Part shown: positions 43,021-56,300 of the stretch, piece after piece
How positions within the stretch are numbered: the first letter of the stretch is position 1
How the letters are laid out: every line of letters begins with the position of its first letter
NCBI GenBank assembly: GCA_034509495.1
Contig: CM067514.1
Span: 3,094,347 to 3,158,346, forward strand
Reading direction: 5' to 3'
Origin: Acestrorhynchus altus
Taxonomy: Eukaryota; Chordata; Actinopteri; Characiformes; Acestrorhynchidae
DNA length: 64,000 bases
The notes under the pieces: model-generated
Databases searched by the model: none
What the model was told of the DNA's origin: nothing
The model's input: only the letters and a program-made list of their open reading frames with translations
Translations under genes and position numbers: made by a program

Positions 43021-44584
43021 TAATACTGCTGTGTCTAATCCGCTATCTTTGTTTAAATATCAGAATAAAAATCAGGTTGTTTTTTTTCTTTTATTTGGAC
43101 CAAACATTGTAGTGTGTATATTATGTATGACTGTTTCCTAAAATATTTTTTCAAATTTGCTGGTAAATTAAAGTGACAAACAACAAAAACATCACCGAAA
43201 ATTGGGAGACGGTTCTAAAAGTTTAAACATATCAAGATGTGAGTCAGTCATATCACCCAGCCCTTCAACACTGATAAAGACAATGTAATAATATTTCATT
43301 TTAAATGCTTGAGAAAAAAACAATGTTTACGATATCAGTGTTACTTCATTTTTCAGAATCAAAAGTTGAACTGTGATTGGTGGACCACAAATAATCCCCA
43401 GTGCTGACGGACCACTGGCATGCAAGTGATCTCAAATGAAGTCCAGGAAAGCAGCCCAACAGTCACAAGCACTGGAAGTTATTGCCATGCTTCGGTATCA
43501 ATGATCCTGGTATCGTGACAACCCTAACAGAGACCACTCAACACTGAGTGCACCTTACAGTGAAGTCAGGAGCTGGTGCTGTGCAGTAATGCACTGAGAG
43601 AGGGGTAGAGTATCTCTAACACACACTTCAAACTACGGGCTCTTTCTAGGCAACCAGCCTGTGGCACTTCTGTACACACCACTGCATTTTCAGCCACACT
43701 GTGCTTGGGGAGTGGGGTGGTGGGGGGTTACAGGCTGAACACGAGCTCTTGCATTACACAGAGAAATATGGGTTATCTGCCTCAGCCATGCTCTGCTAAT
43801 CTCCTAACAGAATCCTGTGTGTAGATATATAAGCTACAGCTGATAACACTGGCAACAGACCATCTAAACCAGGCACAAAAACAGCCAACATCTGCTGGCC
43901 TTTCATGTCATTTTCCCCAAAAATCACTCCAGGAAAAGAGTGAAAGCACTGAAAGTGCTGCTTCTCCAGAAAGAGTGAGCATCCAATCTTGTAGATGGAA
44001 GACAAAACAAAACACATATTACACATAAACCAGAGAACAGACCAAAGATCACTGAGCCACTGAACTCACCAGTCCGACCAGCACGTCTACTAAAAGCACC
44101 CTGACCCTGCATCAGAGCGAGTGTGTGCTGCCTCTGCCTTCCAGGGAATATCTGAGGCTCCTCTGAGGTTTCCTGAGCAGAAGCTCCCTCAGATCTTCCA
44201 GCACAATGCTGCTGAATGGCAGAGTGGGCTTCTCACTCTCTCTCTCTCTCCTATCTCTCTCCCTTTTGCTCTCTCACTCACACACGCTCTCTCCTCCCAG
44301 TGGGGATGCTTGAGCTACTGGCTCAATGGGGACTCGGTCCACCCTGGCCTGTTTTGTATCTATGAACATCGCTTACAACCAACCGCACCACACAGCTCTG
44401 GATGCCCGCTGGACAGAGCCGACAAACCAAATGAAATCCAGCTACTGCTGTGTGGCCACTTTAATCCAAACAGACACTCTTCAGTTGGCATGATCTGCAG
44501 GTGCACACACACACACACACACACACACGTTTTTGTTACAGTTTTAAGCCCTCATTCCAAAATGAATGTATTCCCATTTCTCTA
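43021..44584. other. probable first intron of ano1, nothing recognised
   Basis: CT-rich at 44.23-44.29 kb and (AC)n at 44503-44528. A plus-strand frame of 154 codons at 44121-44585 has no recognisable domain and I do not call it. Confidence 0.55.
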
Positions 44585-45333
44585 AAAGGCACCTAAAAGG
44601 ACCCCCAGACCATAAGAAACAAAATACATCTCTGCTCTGATGAAACAAAGATTGAACTATTTGGCTTCGTGTCATGTCTGGAAGAAACCAGGCACCAGGA
44701 CAATTCCATTCCTACAGTGAAGCATGGTGGGTGGCAGCATCATGCTGTGAGGAATCATTTTTTCTTCAGAAAGAACTACAGGGAGTAGGTAGGGTTTAGG
44801 GAAGAAGATGACTGCAGCATTTACCTGCTCCAGAGCACTCTGGGCCTCAGACTGGGATGAAGGTTTATCGTCCAACAGGACAGTGACTCAACACAGCTTT
44901 GTGGTTTCGGAACAACTCTGTGAATGTCCTTGAGAGTTCCAGGCAGAGCCCAGCAAACATCTCTGGAGAGATCTAAAAATGGCTGTGCACCAATTCTCCC
45001 ATCAATCTGATGGAGCTTGAGAAGTTCTGCAAAGAAGAATGGGAGAAACTGCCAAGCTTGTAGCATCAAACTCAAAAGACTCGAGGCTATAATTGCTCCA
45101 TAAGTGCTTCAACAAAGTATTGGGCAAAGGTTGTGAATACATAAGTACATTTTATATTTTTGTGCTTTGTTTTTTTAAATTTACAAACATATCTTTCTCA
45201 CTTTGTCACCGTGAGGTATTGTGTGTAGAATTTTGAGGGAAAAATTAAGTGAATCAAATTTGGAATAAGGCTGTAACATAAAATGTGCAAAAGCTGAATG
45301 CTTTGTGAATACTTTCTGGAAACACTGTAAATA
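44585..45333 (+). mobile_element. Tc1-like transposon, 3' half
   Basis: The plus strand reads SDETKIELFGFVSC, then PTVKHGG, the core around the second catalytic Asp region of a Tc1 transposase, followed by broken C-terminal parts (CATCTCTGGAGAGATCT, GGCTGTGCACC) and a 3' end with GTGTGTAGAATTTTGAGGG. Frameshifts throughout. Confidence 0.85.
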
Positions 45334-45689
45334 GCAACAATAAGAAGAAGAGGCAGAACTGTAGTAGTAGTTGTAGTAGTTGTAGCCTGAGGACTCTTAT
45401 AATGAATTCTGAACAGCTTTGGTTCTGAGGTCATAACCCTGCCCGAGATGGATTACTCGCTGATAGTTGATGACGTGTCAGTCGGTTAGACAGGGTATGT
45501 CCTGTAGTTATGATTTGTGTATCATGTCCGTAGGTCACTCTGATCCTGAGTTATTATGTTTAGAATAATGCAGCTGCTCAGAACTTGCCAAGGTTACATA
45601 AATACTTTCTCACTGAGAATTAATATAGTATCATGAAATGTAATGTTTAAATTTCACCCCAAATCCCAAATTTGATATACACATTTACA

Positions 45690-45737
45690 CACACACACAC
45701 ATACACACACACACACACATATACACATACACACACT
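45690..45737. repeat. (CA)n / (ATAC)n microsatellite
   Basis: Interrupted CA repeat. Confidence 0.85.
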
Positions 45738-45743
45738 AGTGAA

Positions 45744-45893
45744 TAGAACACCCAACATGGGTTTTGAAGCTTATACACATCTGATACATTTTATCAGCTT
45801 CTACAAACTACAAAGTGCCCCTCTGTGGTCAGTGAAGCTGAAAGAAATCAGTGAGTGCAGAAACAAGGAGGTGTTCCTAATGTTGGGTAGTAA
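45744..45893. mobile_element. short MITE with CACCCAACAT ends
   Basis: Left ACACCCAACATGGGTTTTG and right CCTAATGTTGGGTAG are inverted ends. The interior is related to the end part of the palindromic 600-bp family (AACTACAAAGTGCCC, GAAACAAGGAGGTG). Confidence 0.55.
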
Positions 45894-46164
45894 TGTGTGT
45901 ATATTTCAGTGACATGGACTGGTGGGCAACTGTGAATCATTGGTGGTAGGGTTCTGCAGACTGATGGGTTCTATATAAAATGGTTTTGGCAAGGGTTCTA
46001 TATAGCACCAAAAAGGGTCCTACTATTATTACAATACTGTACAAGAACCCTTTAGTACCATCATCAGTCTGATCAGGGTAAAGCCCACATCCACCTGCAG
46101 GGTACCAACAGAGCAGCTCTGCTCTCCACCAATGAAAGAAAGAAGTTTCTGAAGAGTCATTCAG

Positions 46165-46870
46165 TCATTTCTCCTAATTCAAGAGTGATTCAGAGTCATT
46201 CTCTAATTCAGAGTGATTCAGAGTCATTCTCTAATTCAGAATGATTCAGAGTCATTCTCTAATTCAGAGTACTGATTCAGAGTCATTCTCTAAATTCCAA
46301 GTGATTCAGAGTCATTCTCTAATTGAAGTGATTCAGAGTCATTCAGGTGATTGAGAATATTCTCTAATTTAGAGTGATGAAGTCATTCTCTAATTCGAAT
46401 AGAGATTCAGTCATTCTCTAATTCAAGAGATGATTCAGAATCATTCTGTAATTAAAGTGATTCCTAATTCAGTCATTCCAAGAGCCAATCAAAAGTGGAT
46501 CTGAGTCAATCAGAGTCATTCTGGGTGATTTAGAGTCATTCTCTGGTGAGTGATTCCAGAGAGTCATTTGCCAATTCCAAGGTGATTCTAATTAGCACAG
46601 TCATTTCAGGAAAATGGCCAATCAAAGTGGATCTGAGTCAATCAGAGTCATTCTTATTTGACTCAGAGTAATTTACTAGGAATCCGTCCAGAGTGGCTCA
46701 GTTATTCAGAATCATTCAGAGGCTCAAAAGTTATTCAGGAGTCCAATCAGTCAACCCAGTGGGTCAGTTTATTCAGGTCGAAATCTGATTGATTCTGGAA
46801 TGAGTCAGAGTCACACTAGTTGATTCTGGAATCGTGTTGCGAATGACTCGGAGTCATTCAGAGTGACTCG
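46165..46870. repeat. degenerate 28-bp minisatellite
   Basis: Units of CAGAGTCATTCTCTAATT / AGAGTGATT, regular at the start and increasingly ragged to the right. It abuts the CpG-richer candidate first exon of ano1. Confidence 0.85.
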
Positions 46871-47027
46871 GAGTCATTCAGAGAGTCGAACAGTCTGATC
46901 ATTGTAATCAGCCCTGTAATCAGGCAGGTTACAGGTGCACTCGCAGCAGACCGACCCACCCGAACCCCTGATACATATACACACACCCGAACACACACAC
47001 ACACAGACCTCAGTGAGGAAGGTTTAC

Positions 47028-47160
47028 CTGTCCGACAGGTGAGCAGCGGGGAGCTCGCGCTGTGCAGCCTCTCTGTGTGTGATTGGAGCAGCCTGAGTGC
47101 GGATACCTGTTCAGAACCACTAAACACACTCCCTCACTAAACACACACACTTGTCAGGGA
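47028..47160 (-). other. ano1: candidate non-coding first exon and promoter-proximal region of ano1
   Basis: On the minus strand an ACAG|GTAAAC donor ends a stretch that is richer in CpG than its surroundings (about 46.92-47.20 kb). It lies 6.5 kb upstream of the exon with the start codon. The frame that would join in phase to the next exon has no ATG (only a GTG) and is closed upstream by a stop, so if real this exon is 5' UTR. The upstream boundary is a guess; no TATA box was identified. Confidence 0.3.
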
Positions 47161-47199
47161 ATGCCAGCGTGCAGAGACTCGCTCGAGCCACTGGAGTGG

Positions 47200-47565
47200 G
47201 AGGGACTCATACATACCTGGGGCACACCTGTATGTAGTTCACCCTGACCATACATTCCCTATACTGTCTTAACCCTTATTAAGCATTAACCTCCTGCTTT
47301 AGGATAAGACCTGTAAACACAACACCAAACAGCACTGTTTTAATCACAGCGCAGCTCAAACCTACATAAAAATATATTATAGTTAAATCTTATATTTATT
47401 ATTATAATTATAAATATAATAAATATATATAATTAACATTAAAATACAAATATGACAATTTATTACTACTATGATTTCAGCAGGCAATTCTTTATTGTTC
47501 TTAAACAACAGCATTGAAGAAAGGATATTTGTATTTATTAGTTGTATTATATTTGTATCTATTTT

Positions 47566-47635
<70 letters not shown>

Positions 47636-48560
47636 ATATATATATTACATGGTTTCTTCAGAAAATGCACTTTCCATTTCATGTAGCATGTGCATGTTAT
47701 GGGCAGGGGTCCACTTTAGGACCCAAAGTGTATTGTAGGTGGTGAACTTGGATCAAGACCAAAATACAAATCTACTAGTTCTAAAATAAAGATAAATTAA
47801 TATCTAGAATCATCATAATGCATTTATATAATCTGAAGTCCCTGGACAAATAATTCCTTGAATTGTCAACAGTACAGTGCAGTGCAGTCGATAATATATA
47901 CACTACATGGTGTAAAGTGTTCATCTTTTAAATGGGTTTCATTTAGATTAGGCGTTAAAAGGTAGGCACCTGTCTGGTGGGCGAAAACCAAGTAATGCTT
48001 GAGGGAGACCCAATTGGCGAAACACAGACCCTGCTTGATGCAGACCTGCCGTACTGTTAAGCAGAATGCATAAGAAAATGCAAAATGTGGGCGTATGATC
48101 AACATTAGATGGATGGTTTTGTGCTGGAACTTGTCCGGAGAGCTACTCTGATATATTTACATGGACATTTCACCACACAAACTGAAATCTGACGAAGATT
48201 ATAAGATTGGCAATGTTAAACTGTGGCTCATATTTTGTTAAATGGATACGGTTGTAATGTGCCTGCCAACTGCCGTCATGTTGAAAACCAAAATACCTGA
48301 GGAGTACAATCCTAAACCAGTGACAGAGCCAACAAAAACAACATCAGTCATTGTGACAGTGCCGGCGCAAAATACATATATCAATAAACTACCATTTAAA
48401 AACTACAGCAACAGTAATGAACTGCCGTCTGTTTAGCTGAATGGCTGAATGCTAATGGAGGAACACTGCTTTCATGCGTGGCCTAACTGGTCAGAGTTAG
48501 ATACCTACTGGTCAGAGATACAGGATTTAGCTAGTGGTGGCTATTTTACAAAAGCTAAGC
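47200..48560. other. upstream flank of ano1
   Basis: AT-rich 47.35-47.46 kb and a (TATC)n tract at 47570-47648. No gene seen; 48.2-48.44 kb has an open frame without a recognisable domain. Confidence 0.55.
47570..47648. repeat. (TATC)n then (TA)n microsatellite
   Basis: About 16 TATC units followed by TA. The Leu-Ser-Ile-Tyr frames are artefacts. Confidence 0.97.
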
Positions 48561-49238
48561 GATCTTTAGTACCGGCTAGCGGACTGTGTTTCTGATACAG
48601 TTTCAGTAACTACACTGCTGATCTTTATACGGCTACGGACTGTGTTTCTGATACAGTTTCGGTAACTACACTGCTGCTGATCTTTAATACCGTACCGGAC
48701 TGTGTTTCCTGATACAGTTTCGTAACTACACTGCTGCTGATCTTTTATGCCCGGCTACCGGACTGTGTTTCTGATACAGTTTCGAGTAACTACACTGCTG
48801 ATCTTCTTTCCAGCTACCGGACTGTGTTTCTGATACAGTTTCAGTAACTACACTGCTGATCTTTAATACCGGCTACCGGACTGTGTTTCTGATACAGTTT
48901 CAGTAACTACACTGCTACTTGATCTTTTAATACCGGCCGGACTGTGTTTCTGATACAGTTTCATTAACTACACTGCTGATCTTTAATACCGACTACGGAC
49001 TATTGAACACAGTACAGTGTCAGTAACTACACTGCTGCTGATCTTTAATACGGCTACGGACTGTGTTTCTGAAATGGTTCAGTAACTACCTGCCGATCTT
49101 TAATACCGACTACCGGACTGTGTTTCACCAGTACAGTTCGTGCTTACTGCTGATCTTTATGCGGCTGGGACTGTGTTTCTGATACAGTTTCAGTAACTAC
49201 ACTGCTGCTGATCTTTAATACCGGCTACCGGACTGTGC
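48561..49238 (+). repeat. 62-bp minisatellite, array 2 (about 11 copies)
   Basis: Same unit and orientation as array 1, ragged in the same way (missing bases in GGTTACGG-like spots, shortened TCAGTAAC). Confidence 0.95.
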
Positions 49239-51050
49239 AGTAATTATTTCAGCTCTCATGTAATCCACTCATAATGAACTAACAATCTGCAAACTGTTAT
49301 TTTCCACGAAACCAAGTGCTATGGAAGACAGCGCTCTGGCATCTTAGCATTCAACATAACTTAAATAACCCAGTAGGGTATTAATCTGGACCGAATTCTC
49401 AAGAATTCCAACAATGAGGCAGCAACAAAAAAGGAAACTACAATGGAAACACAGGTTAAACTGCATCTGCATTCTAAGATGTAAAGGGTGGATAGGCCTA
49501 TATGACAATCATTAAGCATGCTTAACCACTCTGTAATTCAGATCATGTTTTAGGGTGGAGATTCTTTAATGCTCTGTTATGCCAGGTCTCAGATCTTCCT
49601 GCATTCAATAACCAAATTGGCAAGCAAAGGCTTTAAATAGACAGCAGGGTTTAAGAATATAGGATCAGTGTGAAATCCCTCAAACTTGCAATGCAAATGG
49701 AGAGAGAGAGTAAGAGAGAGAGAGAGAGAAAGCTGCTGGTTCCGAACTTTATGCCTAGGGAAAAAAGCCACACCCAACAAACAGGTTTGACAGGCCGTGC
49801 AGGACACAGCGACACACACAATGGCACAGTTTCCCAGTTCATGCCAGCATGTTCTATTATATTCCTACATTCCTCAAAGGGGGTCCTCAGTCATTTTCCA
49901 GAATTAAGGACCTGTTTTAAACAAACCTTTAAAGAACTTTTTAACACTCAGGTCTTTCTAGATACCCAATGGTCACTTCACATTCAGCCTCAGAAACATT
50001 ACTCATATAACTGCAGAAGGAAAGAGTATCAGGCATAGTGTCTTCATTAAGCTCAGTGTTACTGCCAGTAGGCTTTAAATAGGCATTGATATCTGTATAT
50101 CTCAAGCCGTAAGAATAGTGGGGGGAGCACATCTCCGATAGAATCCAAGTAGGTCCCTTCAATCCATGGACCTAGCTAGTAGAGCCGAGAGTCCAGACTA
50201 AAAAGGGAAATGCTGCTGGAACAAACTGCCAGAGGATGATCTGCTGTCAACTCCGTGACAGTCTGGCACAACACCACTGAGCAGTCATTGTAACGGTCAG
50301 TGTGCATGTAACTGTCTGCCAATTGTGCTGGTACTGAATGACCCATGGAGGATACAATGTGTTACGATGCAACCCCCCTCAAAGTCTTCCATCTGCTGGA
50401 ATTGGTTTTGAACTATTTTGGTTTTGAGGTATACTTCACTTGTAAAGGATGCTACCAACACAACAACGTTATATAGTCAGTCAGGTACAGTGGGAATTTT
50501 AGGGTATGTTCTTATAATCTGCTTTTTCCGCACCTTTTTTAACGATTGCTGTATAATTATGCCAGATCTCAGGATGCTGCATGCCATAAATATTTGCGTT
50601 TTAATTTTCTGTTTAAGGCACTTGAACTGCCACTGTGTCTGAAAGGTGCTATAAGTGTATTTGTCCACTTGCCTGTGTGTTCATGGACACTGTTCTCAGA
50701 GTTATCTGATAAGTGTTTGTTTGTTAAATGTGACCCTGTGAATAAAAGTCCACATCTTTCTTGCTCTCCTGTATTTGAATGATATTTGACTGTCATTTCC
50801 CTTTACCTGCAGACACGGTTGGTATCCTTAAAGCTTATTGAAACTATGCTTTATTCCCCTGGAATTGCTGAAATTCAAAGCATGTACCTGGAGGCCAGAG
50901 ATATTGGGAACAGAGAAGCATTATTGCCTATTCTACTGAGATATTAACCCATCTACCATCCCTTTCATTTAAAAAGATAAAATGTGATAAAATAGATAGA
51001 TAAAAAAATAGATAGATAAAAAAATAGATAAAAATCTATCAGCTAATTAT
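49239..51050. other. intergenic, largely unassigned
   Basis: (GA)n at 49701-49729. 50.2-50.35 kb has wording shared with the Tc1-like element at 4.8-4.95 kb (GACAGTCTGGCACAACACCA). GATA-like tract 50991-51033. No gene. Confidence 0.5.
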
Positions 51051-51089
51051 CAGCTGAGATATACAGTGTTTTGGTAGAGTAACAGTGAT
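51051..51089. repeat. single unit of the 52-bp minisatellite
   Basis: CAGCTGAGATATACAGTGTT and TTGGTAGAGTAACAGTGAT match the array at 53.4-54.2 kb. It sits directly against the 3' end of the L2 element. Confidence 0.85.
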
Positions 51090-53080
51090 TTACATTTACA
51101 TTTATGGCATTTAGCAGACCTTATCCAGAGCAACTTACAAAAGTGCTTTGCTGTTCACTCATAATATCCTTAGCTAGTACTCAAGGCTAGAATCTAGAGA
51201 GTCCTCACTTAGATCCTTAGATCCTGTTGAAAACAATGAAGGGAGCGCAGCAGAGGAGTTGTGTGACTTCTGGATAGGTTGCAATGGTCTGATGGTCCGC
51301 ATAGGAAGGCCAGCCAGTAGGGAGTTTCAGTAGTCTAGTCTTGAAATGGAAACAACTGAACAAGTGGCCTCTCCAGACAGAAAAGGTCAAATTCTCCTGA
51401 TGTTGTAAGGCAGCTGTGCGGCTCGCCTTCAATGTTCCTTCAGAGCACCTGATGTTGTAAGGGAGAAATTTGCAAGTCCCTGTCAGGTTTGCAACATGAG
51501 CTGAGAATGATAAATGGTCATCCACTACTACACCAAGGTTCCGTACTTCAGAGGATGGAGTGACCAGTGAGTTCTGAAGGGAAATGCTAAGGGCAGAGTG
51601 AGGACCAGTGCTTCCAGGAAAGGATTGACAGGAGGATCTTGTGGTCTACTGTGTCAAAGGCTGCAGAGAGGTTGAGGAGAATTACAACAGATGAGAGTTT
51701 GGCTGATCTTGCTGCATGGAGTTTCTCAGTGACAGCAATGAGAGCAGTCTTTGTTGAGTATGCCAGTTTGAAGCCAGATTGGTTTGGGTCCTATAAATTA
51801 TTGTAGACAGAACGTTCATGGATGTTTTAGAGGAAGGAGAGTAGTGATACTGGTCTATAATTGCTAATGTTTGTACTATCAAGAGTTGGCTTTTTCAGGA
51901 TTGGGGCCACTCTGGCTGCTTTGAAAGTAGATGGACCATGACCCAATGACAATGATCTGTTTATGATAAAAGTAATGAAAGGAAGAAGGTCAGGAGCAAT
52001 TGTTTGGAATAGAGAGGAAGGGATAGGGTGTTGAGGACAGGTGGTTGGATTGTTGGATGTGAGAAGATGAAGGATTTCAGCTGTGGAAAGTGGAGAGAAA
52101 GAGGAAAGAGATGCAGGAGGAGGAGAAGGGTGTCTGGTGGGAGGAGTAGAGGTTGGTGAAAGGGAGGGTGGAAAGGATTGGCAGATCTTGTCAACCTTTT
52201 CTTCAAAGAAGGTAACAAAATCTTCTGGGGTGAGGGTGGTTGGAGCAGGGGGGGTGGGAGGGTTTAGGAGAGAAGAGAAGAGAAGAGAAGAGAAGAGAAG
52301 AGAAGAGAAGAGAAGAGAAGAGAAGAGAAGATGCAAATGCTTTCAGTCTCTCCTTGTAAAACTCTCTTTCAGTCAGTCTCAACTCTCTTTGGCTGTTGCT
52401 CAGAACCTCTGTCAACTGGGAAGCTCTGGTGGTTCTTGCAGGTCTTTGAGAGAGGACAGAGAAGGTTGACTGAAGAGGAGATGGATGAAAGTGCTTGTAG
52501 CAGTTTCCAATGGAAGGGAGGAGAAGGAATCAAGATGTGGAAGGGTTGTTAGAATAGTGGAGGTAAGAGAAGATGGAGAGAGAGCATGGAGGTTACGATG
52601 ACAGGTGGAAGAAGTTGGGGAGACAGCATGTGGAAAAGAAGGGAGGGAGCGCATGAAAGACATTAAGTGATGGTCAGAAAAGTCAAGGGGAGTAATTGTC
52701 AGATCCAAGGCAGGGACAAATCTGCTAAAGATTAGATCCAATGTGTTGCTTGCCCTGTGCGTTGGACCGGACTGGTTAAAGGTGAGGTCAAAAGAAGATA
52801 GAAGTTGGAGGAGACATGATGACTGCAGTTTCTCTGATGGAAGGTTGAAATCACCAATGACAATGAGTGAAGTCTCAACAGAGAGACTACTCAGGAGAGT
52901 GTCCAATTCATCAATGAAACTGTCCAATGGACCAGGAGGTCAATAGAGAACAATGATGTGGAATTAAGTGGGAAAAAATACTGCAACAGCATGGAATTCA
53001 AAGGAGGAAATGTCAGGATGTGAGAGTGTGAGGGGAGTCGATTGCCACCCCCGAGAGACAAGCAAGTCTGTGCCTCCACC
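51090..53080 (-). mobile_element. L2-type LINE with endonuclease and reverse transcriptase remnants
   Basis: On the minus strand, 52927-52412 reads ETSLIVIGDFNLPSEKLQSS, then PTHRASNTLDLIFSR and PLDFSDHHLM: the APE endonuclease C-terminal motifs GDFN, SNTLDLI and SDH. 52336-51830 reads EDFVTFFEEKVDKI, FKAARVAPILKKP and ISNYRPVSLL, the start of the RT. RT core pieces follow (51.8-51.6 kb) and DDHLSFSAHVANLTGTCKF near 51.5 kb. The 3' end at 51090 has the usual fish tail (TTACATTTATGGCATTTAGC). Several frameshifts; 5' truncated. Confidence 0.9.
52268..52330. repeat. (GAGAA)n pentanucleotide inside the L2 frame
   Basis: About 12 units, purine-only on the plus strand, interrupting the link between the LINE endonuclease and RT parts. 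Confidence 0.97.
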
Positions 53081-53404
53081 TCTACCGACCCTTCGTGGAG
53101 AATGAGAGAGTAAAGGCGGAGGACAGGGCAGCTATCTTATAAGCAGAAACAGCAGAGACAGCCAAACCTTACAAGAAGAGATAGATTCCAAGTACAAAAC
53201 TGCAAGCACATTGACCTCTATGTGGATATCCCTTCAATTTATGGAGAATTGTAATCTGGAACTCCACCCCTGCATTTCACACCTTAACTAACCCAAAACC
53301 ACACCTGATTTCAACTAACAGGATAGGTACACGGTTAGATAAGACAAAGACCTTACAAGCAAAGAAAGATTCCAAGTACAAAACATCAAACACACTGCAA
53401 GCAC

Positions 53405-54176
53405 ACTGTTAACACTCTAGCAGCTGAAATAAACAGTGTTTTGTAGTGTAACAGTGATGTATAGCTGAGATATACGGTGTTCTGGTAGAGTAACACTAAT
53501 GTTAAGTATCTGAGATATACAGTGTTTGGTAGGGTAAAGGTAATTAACAGCTGTGATATACAATGTTTTGGTAGGGTAACAGTAATATTAACAGTCTAAA
53601 TGCTGAGATATACAGTGTTATGGGTGGGTAATGGTGATTAACAGCTGAGATATACAGTGTTTTGGCAAAGTAACAGTGATGTTAACAGGCTAACAGCTGT
53701 AGGTAGGGTAACAGTGATGTTAACAGTGAAACAGCTGTGATATACAGTGTTTTGGTAGGGTAACAGTAATGGTAACAGTCTAACAGGTGAGATATACAGG
53801 GTTTTGGTAGGATAACGTTAATATTAACAGTCTAACAGCTAAGAAATACAGTGTTTGGTAGGGTAACAGGGATGTTAACAGTCTAACAGCTGTGATATAT
53901 AGTGTTTTGGTAGAGTAACAGTGATGTTAACAGTCTAACAGCTGTGATATATAGTGCTTTGGTAGGGTAACTGTGATGTTAACACTCTAACAGCTGAGAT
54001 ATACAGTGTTTGGCAGGGTAGCGATGATGTTAACAGTCTAACAGCTGAGATATACAGTGTTTGGCAGGGTAGCGATGATGTTAACAGTCTAACAGCTGTG
54101 ATATACAGTGTTTTGGTAGAGTAACAGTGATGTTAACAGTCTAACAGCTGTGATATATAGTGTTTTGGTAGGGTAA
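53405..54176. repeat. 52-bp minisatellite, about 14 copies
   Basis: Unit ACAGCTGAGATATACAGTGT, TTTGGTAGGGTAACAGTGAT, GTTAACAGTCTA, with GAGATATA/GTGATATA variants and a few shortened copies. Confidence 0.93.
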
Positions 54177-54348
54177 CCAGTGTCTCTGATAAGTGGATGT
54201 TACGAGTGCTGTTGTCAGTTTCAGTCATTGGTGATTTGACATTCAACGTAAGTCGCCGACACTGGTGGAGTCTCCCAATCAGATAAAGTTACTTGTCATA
54301 CATTCTTCCCTTTGACACACCTTTCTGATCACAGGTAACATATCAGAT

Positions 54349-54352
<4 letters not shown>

Positions 54353-54419
<67 letters not shown>
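54353..54419. repeat. (AC)n microsatellite
   Basis: About 33 uninterrupted units. Confidence 0.97.
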
Positions 54420-54420
<1 letters not shown>

Positions 54421-54779
54421 TCTAGTCCAAGAGGTAGGTTGTTGTTGGTGATGAGGTCAAATACCACATCACAAATCATGTGTAACACACCGAACATGGT
54501 TCAGCAGTGTACTGATCCAAAACACCTGAAAATCCACAGCAGATTACCTCAGAGGTGCATGTGGATGAATCTGAGAACCTGTTAGATCACATTCATTACC
54601 CACTATGTAATTAAACAACAGGTACAGCAGCCACTTGTGGATCTGGGGAAAGAGGTTAACTGTAGTTCAGTTACTGAGTGATGAGTGGTGTGACATTGTG
54701 GCATATTGCATATCGGTGTAACAGTTTATAATATAAACATCCCTGGAAACTATGGCCATAGAAGATCCAACTTTGGGAT

Positions 54780-54950
54780 CGAACCTCTACAACTCCACGC
54801 AGAGACGTCTGGCATGTTGCGTTAAACCCGACGCCGTACTGAGAGACACCACTTCTGTACGTGTAGATGAATAAATATTGATCAGATCAGGCTACAGTTA
54901 TAATCAGTTATTGATCCTGATCACCTTCATCTTCCTTCTCAAAACTTTTT
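54780..54950 (+). mobile_element. Tc1-like element end, opposite orientation
   Basis: GCAGAGACGTCTGGCATGTT, then CGCCGTACTGAGAGACACCA, is the reverse complement of the shared end at 4.4, 19.2 and 34.4 kb. Confidence 0.8.
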
Positions 54951-55847
54951 TTGAGATTGAGATAAATAAAATGGATTTCATATATATAGACTGTTACATG
55001 TGGCTTCCACATCTGGTTCACAAACCATATCTGGCCTACTTCTGGGCCATCATTCCAAGTCTCATGACAGCCAACAGTAATTATTATTAATTATTAATTA
55101 TTAAAGTTTCTATCACGGAAGGATAACCCACTACCCATGTGACCATGTTCACTTGAGAATACACCTCCTTCCTCATTAAGTACCTGAATGAATTAAATTC
55201 CTCAGGAATGTGGAGAATGGAACGCAGAAAGCATTCAGTTGCTAGGATCAGAACATGATGCACAGAACTGATACTGTTAAGATGACTTTGAAACCAGAAA
55301 CAGGAGCTCTGCAAGATAATGATCAGATTCACGGTGACAGCCTAAGGTTGTAGAGGAGTGCATGCTGATTACACTGGGGACAAAACAGAGGAGGCATGGT
55401 CACAGGGAGCATGTCAGATACCCTACACCCTCATTTTTGTGAACACACCTAATGAATGCATTCAGCTACTTTAGGTTCTCAATACCTACAGAAAACATTG
55501 TACCTTCAGCAGCCAGAGTCTGAGAGTGCAAAATTGGGCGTGCTCTCTGAGTTCCCACACATCATAACCAGTGTGAAAATGGCCAGCACAGTATCAGCAT
55601 TGGCTGCCCAGCAATCATGATCTTCTTTAGTTATTTATCATAATCTTGTGTGCTTCACTGCTTCATCACCGAGCACCAGGTTTTTCACGTGAGCTCGATT
55701 TTTATTCCATCAATATGTTGTTAATAACATGTTCATTAGACATCTTGACATCATACAGGGGTTTGGGTCCCTTAAAGCTGTTATTGAATGGTTACATCAT
55801 AAACCCAACAATTATATATTAAACTGCGGCAGTTAGTATATATACAC
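54951..55847. other. intergenic, nothing recognised
   Basis: AT-rich with no named repeat or gene. Confidence 0.5.
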
Positions 55848-56300
55848 TGATCAGCCAGAACATTATGAACCCTATGTTTCTACATTCACTGTTCAATATA
55901 TCAGCCCCTCGTACCAAACAGAAGCATTGTGTAGTTCTATAATTACATACTGTAGTCCACCTTTCTCCCTGATCTTCTATGGTGAGGACCCCACAGAACA
56001 GTGGGTCATTCTCAGCACTGCAGTGTTAGTGTGTGTTGCTGAGGTACAAGTGGATCAGAGCTGCTGGAGTGTTTAAACCCCTCAGTGTCACTACTGGACT
56101 GAAAACAGTCCACCAACCGGAAATATCCAGCCAACAGCGTCCTGTGGGCAGCGTCCTTTGAGCACTGATGAAGGACTAGAGGACGACCAACACAAACTGT
56201 GCAGAAACAGATGAGCTTCTGTCTCTGACTTTACGTCTACAAGGTGGAGACACTCGGTAGGAGTGTCTGATAGAGTGGACAGACAGTCCAGCAGCACTGC
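55848..56300 (-). mobile_element. partial copy of the palindromic 600-bp MITE
   Basis: Starts CACTGATCAGCCAGAACATT and contains GTGGGCAGCGTCCTTTGAGC and GACTTTACGTCTACAAGGTG. The far end is lost. Confidence 0.8.

Noticed and set aside
44121..44585. 154-codon plus-strand frame
   Set aside because: No recognisable domain, includes CT and CA microsatellite translations, and has no splice or promoter support.
46858..47127. 89-codon minus-strand frame that joins in phase to the first ano1 coding exon
   Set aside because: It begins with GTG, has no ATG and is closed upstream, so it cannot supply the ano1 start.
51827..52927. LINE endonuclease and RT frames as a host gene
   Set aside because: Motif order, 3' tail and frameshifts identify an L2 retrotransposon copy.
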